Source: Xanthomonas bromi (GTDB lineage: Bacteria > Pseudomonadota > Gammaproteobacteria > Xanthomonadales > Xanthomonadaceae). Taken from it: a stretch of 64,000 bases of DNA. This document shows positions 36,700 to 45,843 of this stretch, piece by piece. The DNA lies in the NCBI RefSeq assembly GCF_900092025.1, contig NZ_FLTX01000036.1, positions 1 to 64,000 on the forward strand, in the 5' to 3' direction. The translations under genes were made by a program, and so were the position numbers. How positions within the stretch are numbered: position 1 is the stretch's first letter; every line of letters begins with the position of its first letter. The notes under the pieces are model-generated. The model was not told the DNA's origin. It saw only the letters and a program-made list of their open reading frames with translations, and ran no database searches.

Positions 36700-37077
36700 A
36701 TGAATTTGCCCTTGCACTTCGGCCTGCTCGGTTCGCTGGAGTCCGGACTGATCGCGCTCATCCTGGGCATCCTGGTCTTTGCAGCCGTGGAACGCATCGG
36801 CCGGCGTTTGCAGTTCAACCACGGTCAAACGCTCGGTATTGCCTGCTTGCTCACTGTCGCCATCGGCGCCGGTTACGACATCTGGAATCTTGTCTACACC
36901 AGCATCGTGCGGCTGGAATCGCCGCTTTACGCGCGCTTGGCGCTGGCCAAGATCCACGATCCCAACGAACTGGGCTCGCGCGTGGTGCTGGAAGTGGCCG
37001 GTGCGCTCGCCGGCGTGGTGCTTGGTTGGAAACTGTTCAGTTCCGGACGCTGGGACGACGACACGCCGAATGCCTGA
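36700..37077 (+). CDS. Small membrane protein of unknown function
   Basis: 125 residues starting MNLPLHFGLLGSLESGLIALILGILVFAAVERIGRRL. It has three probable membrane helices: residues about 14-30, 44-62 and 97-113 (VVLEVAGALAGVVLGWKLF), with a short tail. I do not recognise the family. No strong ribosome site is visible (TCAAG). The following 231 bp to the EF-hand gene hold no gene. Confidence 0.7.
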   Translation: MNLPLHFGLLGSLESGLIALILGILVFAAVERIGRRLQFNHGQTLGIACLLTVAIGAGYDIWNLVYTSIVRLESPLYARLALAKIHDPNELGSRVVLEVAGALAGVVLGWKLFSSGRWDDDTPNA

Positions 37078-37308
37078 AAGTCGCGTTCAAAGTGTGGGTC
37101 TAGTCGCAAAATTTCATGCGGTGAATGAGGCGCTTCGGTTTGACTCACCCGGGGCTAACAGGTGATTAGCCGCAAACGTTCAGCCGGTGGTTAAAAGACT
37201 GTTTTGCGCAAAATTGCGTCAGGTTGGACGTTCATTTGCGATGGGTAGGGTAATGCCATGTGCGGCGACACCGTGCATTCCCAAGCCCAAGCCAAGGAGA
37301 CCACCGTA

Positions 37309-37650
37309 ATGAAGAATCGCAACCGCACCTCGCTACTCGCCGCCACCGCCGCTCTTGCTGCCGCTCTGGCGCTGCCGGCGATGGCGCAAAGCACCTCTCA
37401 GGATGCCGCAGCGCAGTCGGGTAGTTCGGCCACCTCGGCGCAATCCGGCGGCGGCCAGACCTGGGCCAGCGTGGACACCGATAGCGATGGCGCCATCAGC
37501 AAGCAGGAAGCGCAGGTCAACGCGGGCCTTGCGCAGATTTTCGATCAGGCCGACGGCAACGCGGACGGCAAGCTGACCCCGGATGAGTACAAAGCCTTCG
37601 TCGCCAAGCAGCAGGGCGGCGGTGCGGCAAGTGGGTCCCAGGGCAACTGA
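37309..37650 (+). CDS. Secreted EF-hand protein 1
   Basis: 113 residues from ATG at 37309, with AAGGAG 8-9 bases upstream (the frame opens at 37258). A signal peptide (MKNRNRTSLLAATAALAAALALPAMAQ) is followed by a Ser/Gln-rich linker and two calcium-binding loops, DTDSDGAISKQE and DQADGNADGKLTPDE. It is probably a periplasmic or secreted calcium-binding protein. The next gene codes for a similar protein. Confidence 0.85.
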   Translation: MKNRNRTSLLAATAALAAALALPAMAQSTSQDAAAQSGSSATSAQSGGGQTWASVDTDSDGAISKQEAQVNAGLAQIFDQADGNADGKLTPDEYKAFVAKQQGGGAASGSQGN

Positions 37651-37774
37651 GCCGTTGGTTCGATAGATCCATAAACAGTCTTGAGAGGAGGTAGTGCATC
37701 GCAGAGTGTTGGCATCGAGTCACGCCAATGCTCAGGTACAAGCTGTGACACGCAAGAGCAACAGGATGGACACG

Positions 37775-37809
37775 CGGGAGCGATCTGCCAGGGTCGCTCC
37801 CGTTTTATT
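37775..37809 (+). terminator. Rho-independent terminator after EF-hand gene 1
   Basis: CGGGAGCGA (37775-37783) and TCGCTCCCG (37794-37802) are exact complements with a 10-base loop, followed by TTTTATT. It ends transcription of the first EF-hand gene, so the second must have its own promoter between here and 37852, or be read by read-through. Confidence 0.85.
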
Positions 37810-37851
37810 GACGTCTCCCGCGTTAGGGTGTGCGTTCCGCGTCGGGCGCTC

Positions 37852-38298
37852 ATGCATATGCCGTACTTCCGTTTTGCACTGTTGATCGGGTTCGCAAACC
37901 CGCTCTGGGCATTCGCCGCGCCGCCGGAGTTGCCTACTGCCACTGCCGCACCGCCTGCGCCGGCGACGGCTGGCGGTACCGCCCCAGCGATGTCGCCTTT
38001 GCCGATCGATCCGCCAGCACCGGCGACCACGCCCTTGCTGCCGGCCGACGCCCCCAGGTCTGCCGGCTCCACGAGCGGGGCCGAGGCATCGGCTGCCTCC
38101 TCCACCGGCGGCCTGGCACCGCGCAGTTTCCGCAGCCTGGATACCGACGCCGATGGATCGCTGACACTGGCCGAAGCAAGCGCCGATCCGGTATTGCGCG
38201 AGAACTTTGCCGCTTTCGACAGCAACGGCGATGGGCGTCTGTCGCGCGACGAATTCGCCAGCTATCAGCCCGGCCCGGGCGATGCCGCCGGCGACTGA
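37852..38298 (+). CDS. Secreted EF-hand protein 2
   Basis: 148 residues from ATG at 37852 (a second ATG is at 37858). A hydrophobic signal segment (YFRFALLIGFANPLWAFAA) is followed by a long Ala/Pro/Thr-rich linker (about residues 25-90) and two EF-hand loops, DTDADGSLTLAEA and DSNGDGRLSRDEF, near the C-terminus. No clear ribosome site. It looks like a relative of the protein encoded upstream with a longer linker. Confidence 0.75.
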   Translation: MHMPYFRFALLIGFANPLWAFAAPPELPTATAAPPAPATAGGTAPAMSPLPIDPPAPATTPLLPADAPRSAGSTSGAEASAASSTGGLAPRSFRSLDTDADGSLTLAEASADPVLRENFAAFDSNGDGRLSRDEFASYQPGPGDAAGD

Positions 38299-38335
38299 GC
38301 ACGGTGCCCTATCGGCGCGCTGCTAGACTTGCCAG

Positions 38336-39088
38336 ATGAGCGCACTTGCACAACGCGACGGCCAGGCGATCCAACTGGTCGGCTTCGACGGCGACGATAC
38401 CCTCTGGAAAAGCGAGGATTATTACCGCACCGCCGAAGCGGATTTCGAAGCGATCCTGGCCGATTATCTCGATCTTGGCGATCGCCGCATGCAGCAGCAT
38501 CTGCTGGCCGTAGAGCGGCGTAACCTCAAGGTATTCGGTTATGGCGCCAAGGGCATGACGCTGTCGATGATCGAAACCGCAATCGAACTGACCCAGGCGC
38601 GCATTGCGGCGCACGATATCCAGCGCATCGTCGAGATCGGACGTGCCACGCTGCAGCACCCGGTCGAGGTGATTGCCGGCGTACGCGAGGCGGTCAGTGC
38701 GATTGCCGCCGATTACGCGGTAGTGCTGATCACCAAGGGCGACCTTTTCCATCAGGAGCAGAAGATCGAGCAGTCCGGCCTGGCGGATCTGTTCCCGCGG
38801 GTCGAAGTGGTGTCCGAAAAAGATCCGCAGACCTATGCGCGCGTGCTCGGCGAATTCGATCTGCCGGCGCAGCAGTTTGCGATGATCGGCAATTCGCTGC
38901 GCTCGGACGTGGAGCCGGTGCTGGCCATCGGCGGCTGGGGCATCTACACCCCGTACGCGGTGACTTGGGCGCACGAGCAGGAGCATGGCGTGGCGGAAGA
39001 TGAGCCGCGCATGCGCGAAGTACCCGATGCCGCCGGCTGGCCGGCAGCGGTACATGCGCTGGATGCATTGGCGCGGCAGCAGCGCTAG
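38336..39088 (+). CDS. HAD-family hydrolase
   Basis: 250 residues. The first HAD motif is FDGDDTLW with Asp18 and Asp20; the Thr motif is VLITKGD and the fourth motif is MIGNSLRSDVEPVLAIGGWGIYTP. A helical cap domain lies between about residues 30 and 115. It is a cytoplasmic phosphatase-type enzyme; the substrate cannot be told. It begins 37 bp after EF-hand gene 2. Confidence 0.9.
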   Translation: MSALAQRDGQAIQLVGFDGDDTLWKSEDYYRTAEADFEAILADYLDLGDRRMQQHLLAVERRNLKVFGYGAKGMTLSMIETAIELTQARIAAHDIQRIVEIGRATLQHPVEVIAGVREAVSAIAADYAVVLITKGDLFHQEQKIEQSGLADLFPRVEVVSEKDPQTYARVLGEFDLPAQQFAMIGNSLRSDVEPVLAIGGWGIYTPYAVTWAHEQEHGVAEDEPRMREVPDAAGWPAAVHALDALARQQR

Positions 39089-39224
39089 GCCGAGTTGGGT
39101 GGCCGTTGTTGCGACGATACTGGTTTAGTGACTTGACGCGTCAACGCGCGGGTGCCTTGTGGCGCCCAACGACAGGATGTTTGCAGCCGAGCATGCGTGC
39201 GCGGCCGCGCTTGAAGGGAGTCCG

Positions 39225-39785
39225 ATGGCCATGTTGTCCATGACCCAGCGCGCCGGCGTGGCCTTGTTGCTGGGGCTGCTGACCGGCGCCGCGCCGCTGG
39301 CTGCCGCCGAGCTGGAAGAAGAAATCATCAACCCGAGCGAAGTCATCTTTCGCGACGGGCAGCCTTACTACGACGACGGCGGCAATGACGTACGCCTGCA
39401 CACGCGTCGGGTGGAGGGTGAGTTGGTGTATTTCCGCACGTTGCGCTTCGATCGCGAGCAGGGCTATGTGGATGCGCAGGGCGAGAGTATCGCCAGGTTG
39501 CAGGCTCGACCGATCGAGCGCGATCGCAACGCCGGCTCTGTCGGCGGCCGCTACGACGGCGACGGCGGATACCGAGGGTTTGGTGGCCCAATCCGCCTTG
39601 GTGCCTCGCGCAACCGCCCCTACGGCCAGATTTACTATGGCAATGGCCTTTATGGCCCTGATCCGTATAGCAGCCCGCACAACCGCGACGCGCGCCAGCG
39701 TTATATCGGTCCTGGCTACATCGGCTCCTGCGATCTGAGCGGTTGCCGCGAGATTCACCAGTTCGGAGTTTACGATCTGCGCTGA
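39225..39785 (+). CDS. Secreted protein of unknown function
   Basis: 186 residues from ATG at 39225, with GAAGGGAG upstream; the frame opens at 39159. A signal peptide (MTQRAGVALLLGLLTGAAPLAAAE) is followed by ELEEEIINPSEVIFRDGQPYYDDGGNDVRLHTRRVEGELVYFR and a Gly/Tyr/Arg-rich end (PYGQIYYGNGLYGPDPYSS). Two Cys (SCDLSGC) near the C-terminus may form a disulfide. I do not recognise the family. The following 349 bp hold no gene I can support. Confidence 0.75.
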   Translation: MAMLSMTQRAGVALLLGLLTGAAPLAAAELEEEIINPSEVIFRDGQPYYDDGGNDVRLHTRRVEGELVYFRTLRFDREQGYVDAQGESIARLQARPIERDRNAGSVGGRYDGDGGYRGFGGPIRLGASRNRPYGQIYYGNGLYGPDPYSSPHNRDARQRYIGPGYIGSCDLSGCREIHQFGVYDLR

Positions 39786-40134
39786 GAATCAGAGCACGGT
39801 TGTCCCCAGCTACTGGGCGCGACCGTGCGTCATGTCGGCGCAGAGATCGCTTGCCGATGTTGTCAGTCGTGCGTTCCGGGTGATGGCAGCGGTCCATCGA
39901 CTTCCGAAGGTTGCGCGCCGCATCTAACGACCGCCGCCAGATGCGGTGGTCATCGGAGCGACTCCGTCTGCTGCCGGCTACGCGCACACTTGCGCCGGAG
40001 ATGACACGTGGGACGCGTCCACTACGCTTCCTCGCCGGAGATTGCGCGTTGCGCGGAGTGCTCGCCGCGGCCACCATCGGCCCTCAATGCGCCATTGGCC
40101 TGACAGCACGACAAGCATGCGGCATCATCGCTAC

Positions 40135-40746
40135 ATGCCTGCGTCCAGCCCCTGCGTGTTGCGCTCTCTGCCATTGCTGGTGCCCTTGCTGGTGGCATTG
40201 CTGTGGCCGGCGCTGGGTGCTGCGCAGACCTCGCCTGCATCGGCAACACCGGCTGCGGCGGAAGCTGCGGCGCCAGCAGTGATCCCGGGGACTGGCGACG
40301 CCTGGGTGGACCAGCATCTGGCCGACATGGGCAGTTATGCGCAGCGCTATCCGGCCAGCTTCATCGATGAGGTGGCGCGCTATACCGGCACACCGCGCGC
40401 GTATGTGCAGGCGCTGCTGCAAGTGCACGGCTGGCATGCGGGGGATATCTATTTCGCGTGTTTCTGGGCGCAGACCGTGCAGCTGTCGTGCCGCGACACG
40501 GTACGTGCCTACAGCCGCAACCATCGCGATGGCTGGGAGGGCGTGGTCACGCGGCTGTCGGTGGCGCCGGACACCATGCACATGCGCGCGCTGCGGCACG
40601 CCATCGTCGCCAGCTACGACCACTGGGAACGCCCGATCACCCTGGACGTCGTGCTGCGGCGTCAGCTCGGCGATCATGCGCAGCGTCTGGAAGCGGCGCG
40701 CCAGGCCAGCGAAGCGGCCGAAGCGGCGGCCCAGACCGGGCTCTGA
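40135..40746 (+). CDS. Secreted or periplasmic protein of unknown function
   Basis: 203 residues if the ATG at 40135 is used (another in-frame ATG is at 40117). A signal segment (CVLRSLPLLVPLLVALLWPALGAAQ) is followed by an Ala-rich stretch and a soluble domain with WVDQHLADMGSYAQRYPASFIDEVARYTGTPRAYVQALLQVHGW. The C-terminal 40 residues are helical and Ala/Glu-rich. No ribosome site is obvious. I do not recognise the family. Confidence 0.7.
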   Translation: MPASSPCVLRSLPLLVPLLVALLWPALGAAQTSPASATPAAAEAAAPAVIPGTGDAWVDQHLADMGSYAQRYPASFIDEVARYTGTPRAYVQALLQVHGWHAGDIYFACFWAQTVQLSCRDTVRAYSRNHRDGWEGVVTRLSVAPDTMHMRALRHAIVASYDHWERPITLDVVLRRQLGDHAQRLEAARQASEAAEAAAQTGL

Positions 40747-40909
40747 CGCGGTCGCTGCGTCGTAGCGCCATGTCCCTTCCCGCAGTGTGCGGCTGTCTGC
40801 TTGCTGACACGTGGCCTGCGATGCTGCCGTGCCACTGGTCGCGGCAGGGCACGGTCGGCGAGAATGCGCCAACGCTGGCGTTCGGCCGGCATTTGGCCAG
40901 GACCAGCCC

Positions 40910-42277
40910 ATGCGCGATACCGCCTTTGTCTCTCCCGATCAGATCCGTAGCTGGTTCGCCCAGGCGATGTCGGACATGTATCGCGCCGAGGTGCCGTTGT
41001 ATGGCGATCTGATGTCGCTGGTGGCGCAGGTCAACGCGCAGACGCTGCAGGCCGATCCTGCGCTGGCGACGCGGCTGCAGCGCAACGACGAGCGCGCGCG
41101 GCTGGATCTGGAGCGGCATGGCGCCATCCGCGTCGGCACGGCGGCCGAACTGGCCACGTTGCGCCGGCTGTTCGCGGTGATGGGCATGCAGCCGGTGGGC
41201 TATTACGATCTGTCGGTGGCCGGCGTACCGGTGCATTCCACCGCGTTCCGCCCCATCGACGAAGCGGCGCTGTCGGCCAACCCATTTCGCGTGTTCACCT
41301 CGCTGCTGCGGCTGGAGTTGATCGAAGACGCCACCTTGCGCGCACAGGCCGAGCAGATTCTGCAGCAGCGACAGATCTTTACCGCCGGCGCCTTGCAGTT
41401 GATCGAGCGCTACGAACAGCAAGTCGGACTGGACGCCGACCAGGCACGGCAGTTCGTGGCCGAGGCGCTGGAAACCTTCCGCTGGCATGGCGATGCCACG
41501 GTGTCGCTACCGATCTACCGCGCGCTGAGCGATGCGCACAAGTTGATCGCCGATGTGGTGAGCTTCCACGGCCCGCACATCAATCACCTCACTCCGCGTA
41601 CGCTGGATATCGATGCGGCGCAGGAACAGATGCAGCGTGCCGGCATCGACGCGAAGGCGGTGATCGAGGGGCCACCGCGTCGGCGCGTGCCGATCCTGTT
41701 GCGGCAGACCAGTTTCAAGGCATTGGACGAGCCGGTACGTTTCGTCGGCGATGACGGGCAGCCGGAGCACGGCACGCACACCGCACGCTTCGGCGAGATC
41801 GAGCAGCGCGGGCTCGCGCTCACACCCAAGGGCCGCGCGCTCTACGACGCGCTGCTGGCGCAGGCGCGCGATGCCGACGGTGCCGGCAGCACGGGCACCG
41901 ATTACGTCACCCGGCTGCAGACCGCTTTCGTGGCCTTCCCCGATGACGAGGCCTTGCTGCGTCAGGAAGGCCTGGGGTATTTCCGCTATGCGCTCACCGA
42001 CGCCGGCCACGCCGCCCCGGCGAAAGTGGCCGCCATGCCGGCAGAAACCGCGATCGCGCTTGGCCTGGTCAGCGCCGACCCGATTATCTACGAAGATTTC
42101 TTGCCGGTCAGTGCGGCCGGTATCTTCCAGTCCAACCTCGGGGGCGCCGAACAGCGTGCCTATGCCGCCCATTCGAGCAAACGCAGTTTCGAACAGGCGT
42201 TGGGTGCGCAGGTGTACGACGAATTCGCGCTGTACGCGCAGCTGGAGCGCGAGTCCTTGCAGGGATTGCTGACCTAG
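40910..42277 (+). CDS. DUF1338 protein, 2-oxoadipate dioxygenase/decarboxylase (HglS/YdcJ) type
   Basis: 455 residues from ATG at 40910; the frame opens at 40811. The three metal ligands of the family are in place: His in GVPVHSTAFRPI, His in SFHGPHINHLTPRTLDID, and Glu in IIYEDFLPVSAAGIFQSNLG. Members such as HglS of Pseudomonas putida use Fe(II) to turn 2-oxoadipate into 2-hydroxyglutarate in lysine breakdown. No other lysine catabolic gene is in the window, so the substrate here is inferred from the family. Confidence 0.88.
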   Translation: MRDTAFVSPDQIRSWFAQAMSDMYRAEVPLYGDLMSLVAQVNAQTLQADPALATRLQRNDERARLDLERHGAIRVGTAAELATLRRLFAVMGMQPVGYYDLSVAGVPVHSTAFRPIDEAALSANPFRVFTSLLRLELIEDATLRAQAEQILQQRQIFTAGALQLIERYEQQVGLDADQARQFVAEALETFRWHGDATVSLPIYRALSDAHKLIADVVSFHGPHINHLTPRTLDIDAAQEQMQRAGIDAKAVIEGPPRRRVPILLRQTSFKALDEPVRFVGDDGQPEHGTHTARFGEIEQRGLALTPKGRALYDALLAQARDADGAGSTGTDYVTRLQTAFVAFPDDEALLRQEGLGYFRYALTDAGHAAPAKVAAMPAETAIALGLVSADPIIYEDFLPVSAAGIFQSNLGGAEQRAYAAHSSKRSFEQALGAQVYDEFALYAQLERESLQGLLT

Positions 42278-42498
42278 CACGCGCCGAATTCGGGACGGCA
42301 TTGCGACGGCGTCGCCGTGTCAGTCCGACGGCGCGCCACTGCTATGGAAAACCTTCCAGACCGGTAACGGCCGGCAGCCAGCCCTTGGATGCCGAAGCGG
42401 CCGGTGCACATGCCCAAGCCTTGGTGCCTGCGTGCAGATGCAGCAGAGACCAATCCATGGATCACCACGCAGGCGAACGGGTTCGCTTGGCTGCATAA

Positions 42499-42525
42499 CC
42501 ACGCATTGAAGGCCGCAATGCGTGG
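42499..42525 (-). terminator. Hairpin downstream of mdtC
   Basis: CCACGCATTG (42499-42508) and CAATGCGTGG (42516-42525) pair perfectly over 10 bp with a 7-base loop, 26 bp after the end of the minus-strand efflux operon. On that strand the stem is followed by TTATGC, a weak T-run. It may also serve the convergent DUF1338 gene. The rest of 42278-42498 is empty. Confidence 0.5.
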
Positions 42526-42551
42526 CTGTGCGACCGTGCCGTTGCGACACC

Positions 42552-45500
42552 TCAGCGCGCTTGTGCCGCCGCACGCCGCGCCGCAGCGCGTTCGGCGCGG
42601 CGTGCGCGCGCACGGGCGCGACGCGCTTTCCAGCGTTCGCTCAGGCACGAGAAGATCACATACAGCGCCGGGGTGCTGAGCAGGGTCAGGCTCTGCGAGA
42701 ACACCAGTCCACCGATCATCGCGATACCCAGCGGGCGACGCAGCTCCGAACCTTCGCCCAGGCCCACCGCCAGCGGTACCGCTGCCAGGATCGCCACCAT
42801 CGTGGTCATCATGATCGGGCGGAAGCGCACGATCGACGCCTCGCGTGCGGCTGCGCGCGCGTCCATGCCGTGCACGCGCTGCGCCACCAGCGCGAAGTCG
42901 ATCATCATGATGGCGTTCTTCTTGACGATGCCGATCAGCAGCACCAACGCGATCATCGAGACCACCGACAGTTCGGTTTTGGTGATGAACAACGCCAGTA
43001 GCGCGCCGACACCGGCCGCCGGCAGGGTGGACAGGATGGTCACCGGGTGGATCAGGCTCTCGTACAGCATGCCCAGCACGATGTAGACGGTGAGCACCGC
43101 TGCCAGCAGCAGAATGCCCATCGAATTGGGGCTGAGTTGCACGTTGAAACTGTCGTCGCCACTGAGCCGGATGCCCTCGGGCATGCGCAACCCTTCCGCG
43201 GTGGATTTGATGATCAAATCCGCCTCGCCAGTGCTCACGCCCGGCGCCAGGTTATAGCTCAGGTCCATCGTGGCGTACTGGTTTTCATGGATGATCTGCG
43301 GCGGTGCCAGGCCCGGAACCTGCGTGGCCACGGCAGTGATCGGCACCATCTGGCCGGTACGGTTGGGCACGAAGATCTGATCCAGCGCCTTGGGCGTGGC
43401 GGTCTGCGACGGCAGCGCATTGACCACGACGCTGTACTGATTGAGATCGGAATAGATGGTGGAAATGGAGCGCTGGCCGAACGCGCCATACAGCGCGCCA
43501 TCGATGGCACCGACCGAGATGCCCAGACGCGCGGCCTTGGCGCGGTCGATCACGATGTTCTGGCGCAGGCCTGAGGTATCCACATCGGTGCCGACATCGC
43601 GCAGGCGCGGGTTCTTTTTCAGCGCGGCCTGCAATTTGGGCAGCCATTCCTGCAACTGCGGCAGGTCGTTGCCCTGCAGCGAGACGCGGTATTGCGCGCC
43701 CTGGCTGGTACCGCCGCCGCCATCGCTGGGCAGGTCCTGGATCGCGCGCAGGCGCAAGTCCAGATCGGGGTAACGGTCGGCCTTGGCGCTCAGCCGTGCG
43801 ACGACCTGCGCGGTGGTGTCGCGGCGGCCATCGCTACGTTTTTTCAGTTCGATATTGAACGAAGCGCTCGACCCCTGGCGGCCGGAACCCAGCCGCGCAC
43901 CGACGGTCTTCACCGCCGGGTCGGCCATCAGCATGTCGGTGATGCGGCGCTGGCGGCTGACCATGTCGGCGAAGGACACCGTGGCGCTGGAATTGGCACG
44001 GCCCCAGATCAGGCCGGTGTCCTGCGCGGGGAACGAACCCTTCTTGACCGCGCCGCCCAGAAAAATGGTGGCGGCAATCAACAGCAAGGGCGTCAACGAC
44101 AGCAGCAGTGCGTGGCGCAACGAAAAGTCCAGCGCCACGGTGTAAACGGCGAGCATGCGCGCGTGCATGCGGTCCAGCCAGTCACCGAAACGGCCGGGTT
44201 TTTCCGGCTCGGTGTGCGCCGACAGGAAGCGGCTGCACAGCGCCGGGGTCAAGGTCAGCGACACCAGCATCGACACCACGATCGCCGCCACCAAGGTCAC
44301 GGTGAACTCGCGGAAGAACGCACCGACCATGCCGCTGGCAAACAACATCGGAATGAACACCGCCACCAGCGAGGCGGTGATCGAGACGATGGTGAAGCCG
44401 ATCTCGCGCGCACCGGTCAGCGCGGCCTGCATGCGCGGCATGCCTTCGTCCAGATGCCGCATGACGTTTTCGATCACCACGATCGCATCGTCGACCACGA
44501 ACCCGATCGCGATCACCAACGCCAGCAGGCTGAGGTTGTTCAAGGTGAAGCCCAGCATGTACATCACCAGCGCCGAGCCGGCCAGCGATAACGGCACGGT
44601 GACGGCGGCAATCAGCGTGGGCGCGAGCCGGCGCAGGAACAGCGCCATGGTCAGGATCACCATCGCCAGGCTGATCATCAGCGTGGCCTGCACCTCGTGC
44701 AGCGAGGCGCGGATGGTGGGCGTGCGGTCGAAGTAGGGGGTGAGCGTGGTACCGGGCTGCAGATAGCTGCGCAGCTCGGGAATCTGCGCCTTTACCTGAT
44801 CCACGGTCTCGACGATGTTGGCGCCGGCGCGGGTGAAGGCATACATCACGACCGCCGGTTTGCCGTCGAACCAGGCGGCTTGATACGCGTCCTGCTGGCC
44901 GTCGTAGACGGTGGCTACATCGCCCAGCCGCACGATGCGTCCGTTGGACTGGGTGGCGATCGCCAGCTGCGCAAAATCGGCGGCCTTGGACACCGAATCG
45001 TTGGCGATGATGGCCATGGTGGTGTTGCCGTCGGACAGGAATCCGGTCGGCGAGGTGACGTTGGCGGCGCGCACCGCGTTGCGTAGATTGTCCGGGGTCA
45101 GGCCTAGCGCGTTGAGCGCGCGCAGGTCCACGTCCACGCGCACCGCCGGCGTGGCGGCGCCGGCGATATCCACCGAGCTGATGCCGGTGATCTGGCGCAG
45201 CCGCTGCGCCAGCAGCGAGTCGGCCACGTTGTAGAGGTCATCGGCCGATTGCGTTTCCGAGGTCAACGCGATGGCGATCACGGGGTCGTCGTTCGGGTTG
45301 GCCTTGGAGTACATCGGCGTGCCGAGCCCGGAGGGCAGGTCCGATTGCGACGCATTGATCGCGGTCTGGATGTCTAGCGCGGCTGAATCGATATTGCGAC
45401 TGCTCTGGAACACCAGCACGACCAGGCTGCTGCTCTCCGAACTGGACGAGCGCATGCGGTCGATCCCAGGCAATTGGCCCAGGTGACGTTCCAGCGGTGC

Positions 45501-45692
45501 GGTGACGGTGGAGGCCATGGTGCTGGCGTCGGCGCCGGACTGCGTGGCGTGCACGAAGATCACCGGGATCTGGATGTTCGGCAACGACGCCACGCCCAGC
45601 CGCAGGTAGCACATCAATCCGATCACGAACAAACCGATCGCCAGCAACGAGGTGCCGATCGGGCGCTTGATGAAGGGCGCGGAGATGTTCAT
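42552..45692 (-). CDS. mdtC: RND multidrug efflux transporter, MdtC-type
   Basis: 1046 residues, an inner-membrane RND pump with 12 membrane helices and two large periplasmic loops, starting MNISAPFIKRPIGTSLLAIGLFVIGLMCYLRLGVASLP. The proton-relay helix 4 has VIAIGFVVDDAIVVIENVMRH with the Asp pair, and helix 10/11 has GIVKKNAIMMIDFALVAQR. It is a close relative of the pump encoded upstream. MdtB and MdtC type subunits usually assemble as a mixed trimer with one adaptor. It ends with an Arg/Ala-rich tail. Confidence 0.92.
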   Translation of the reverse strand: MNISAPFIKRPIGTSLLAIGLFVIGLMCYLRLGVASLPNIQIPVIFVHATQSGADASTMASTVTAPLERHLGQLPGIDRMRSSSSESSSLVVLVFQSSRNIDSAALDIQTAINASQSDLPSGLGTPMYSKANPNDDPVIAIALTSETQSADDLYNVADSLLAQRLRQITGISSVDIAGAATPAVRVDVDLRALNALGLTPDNLRNAVRAANVTSPTGFLSDGNTTMAIIANDSVSKAADFAQLAIATQSNGRIVRLGDVATVYDGQQDAYQAAWFDGKPAVVMYAFTRAGANIVETVDQVKAQIPELRSYLQPGTTLTPYFDRTPTIRASLHEVQATLMISLAMVILTMALFLRRLAPTLIAAVTVPLSLAGSALVMYMLGFTLNNLSLLALVIAIGFVVDDAIVVIENVMRHLDEGMPRMQAALTGAREIGFTIVSITASLVAVFIPMLFASGMVGAFFREFTVTLVAAIVVSMLVSLTLTPALCSRFLSAHTEPEKPGRFGDWLDRMHARMLAVYTVALDFSLRHALLLSLTPLLLIAATIFLGGAVKKGSFPAQDTGLIWGRANSSATVSFADMVSRQRRITDMLMADPAVKTVGARLGSGRQGSSASFNIELKKRSDGRRDTTAQVVARLSAKADRYPDLDLRLRAIQDLPSDGGGGTSQGAQYRVSLQGNDLPQLQEWLPKLQAALKKNPRLRDVGTDVDTSGLRQNIVIDRAKAARLGISVGAIDGALYGAFGQRSISTIYSDLNQYSVVVNALPSQTATPKALDQIFVPNRTGQMVPITAVATQVPGLAPPQIIHENQYATMDLSYNLAPGVSTGEADLIIKSTAEGLRMPEGIRLSGDDSFNVQLSPNSMGILLLAAVLTVYIVLGMLYESLIHPVTILSTLPAAGVGALLALFITKTELSVVSMIALVLLIGIVKKNAIMMIDFALVAQRVHGMDARAAAREASIVRFRPIMMTTMVAILAAVPLAVGLGEGSELRRPLGIAMIGGLVFSQSLTLLSTPALYVIFSCLSERWKARRARARARRAERAAARRAAAQAR

Positions 45693-45704
45693 GGATTGAC
45701 TGCC

Positions 45705-45734
45705 GGGAATCGGGAATCGGGATTCGGGAATCGG
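45705..45734. repeat. GGGAATC-type repeat between mdtB and mdtC
   Basis: GGGAATCGGGAATCGG followed by GATTCGGGAATCGG, a single-arm copy of the repeat seen at 8353, 22357 and 52140. It lies 13 bp upstream of the mdtC start. It is followed by AGCCAA three times in tandem (45751-45768). Confidence 0.75.
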
Positions 45735-45843
45735 TAAAAGTCAGAACCGAAGCCAAAGCCAAAGCCAAAGCGGCTGCCACGCGTGCGTGCGAGCAGGCGA
45801 TGCCGCGGGCCAGCAGACCGATCAGCGATGCCGCGACCGGTCC

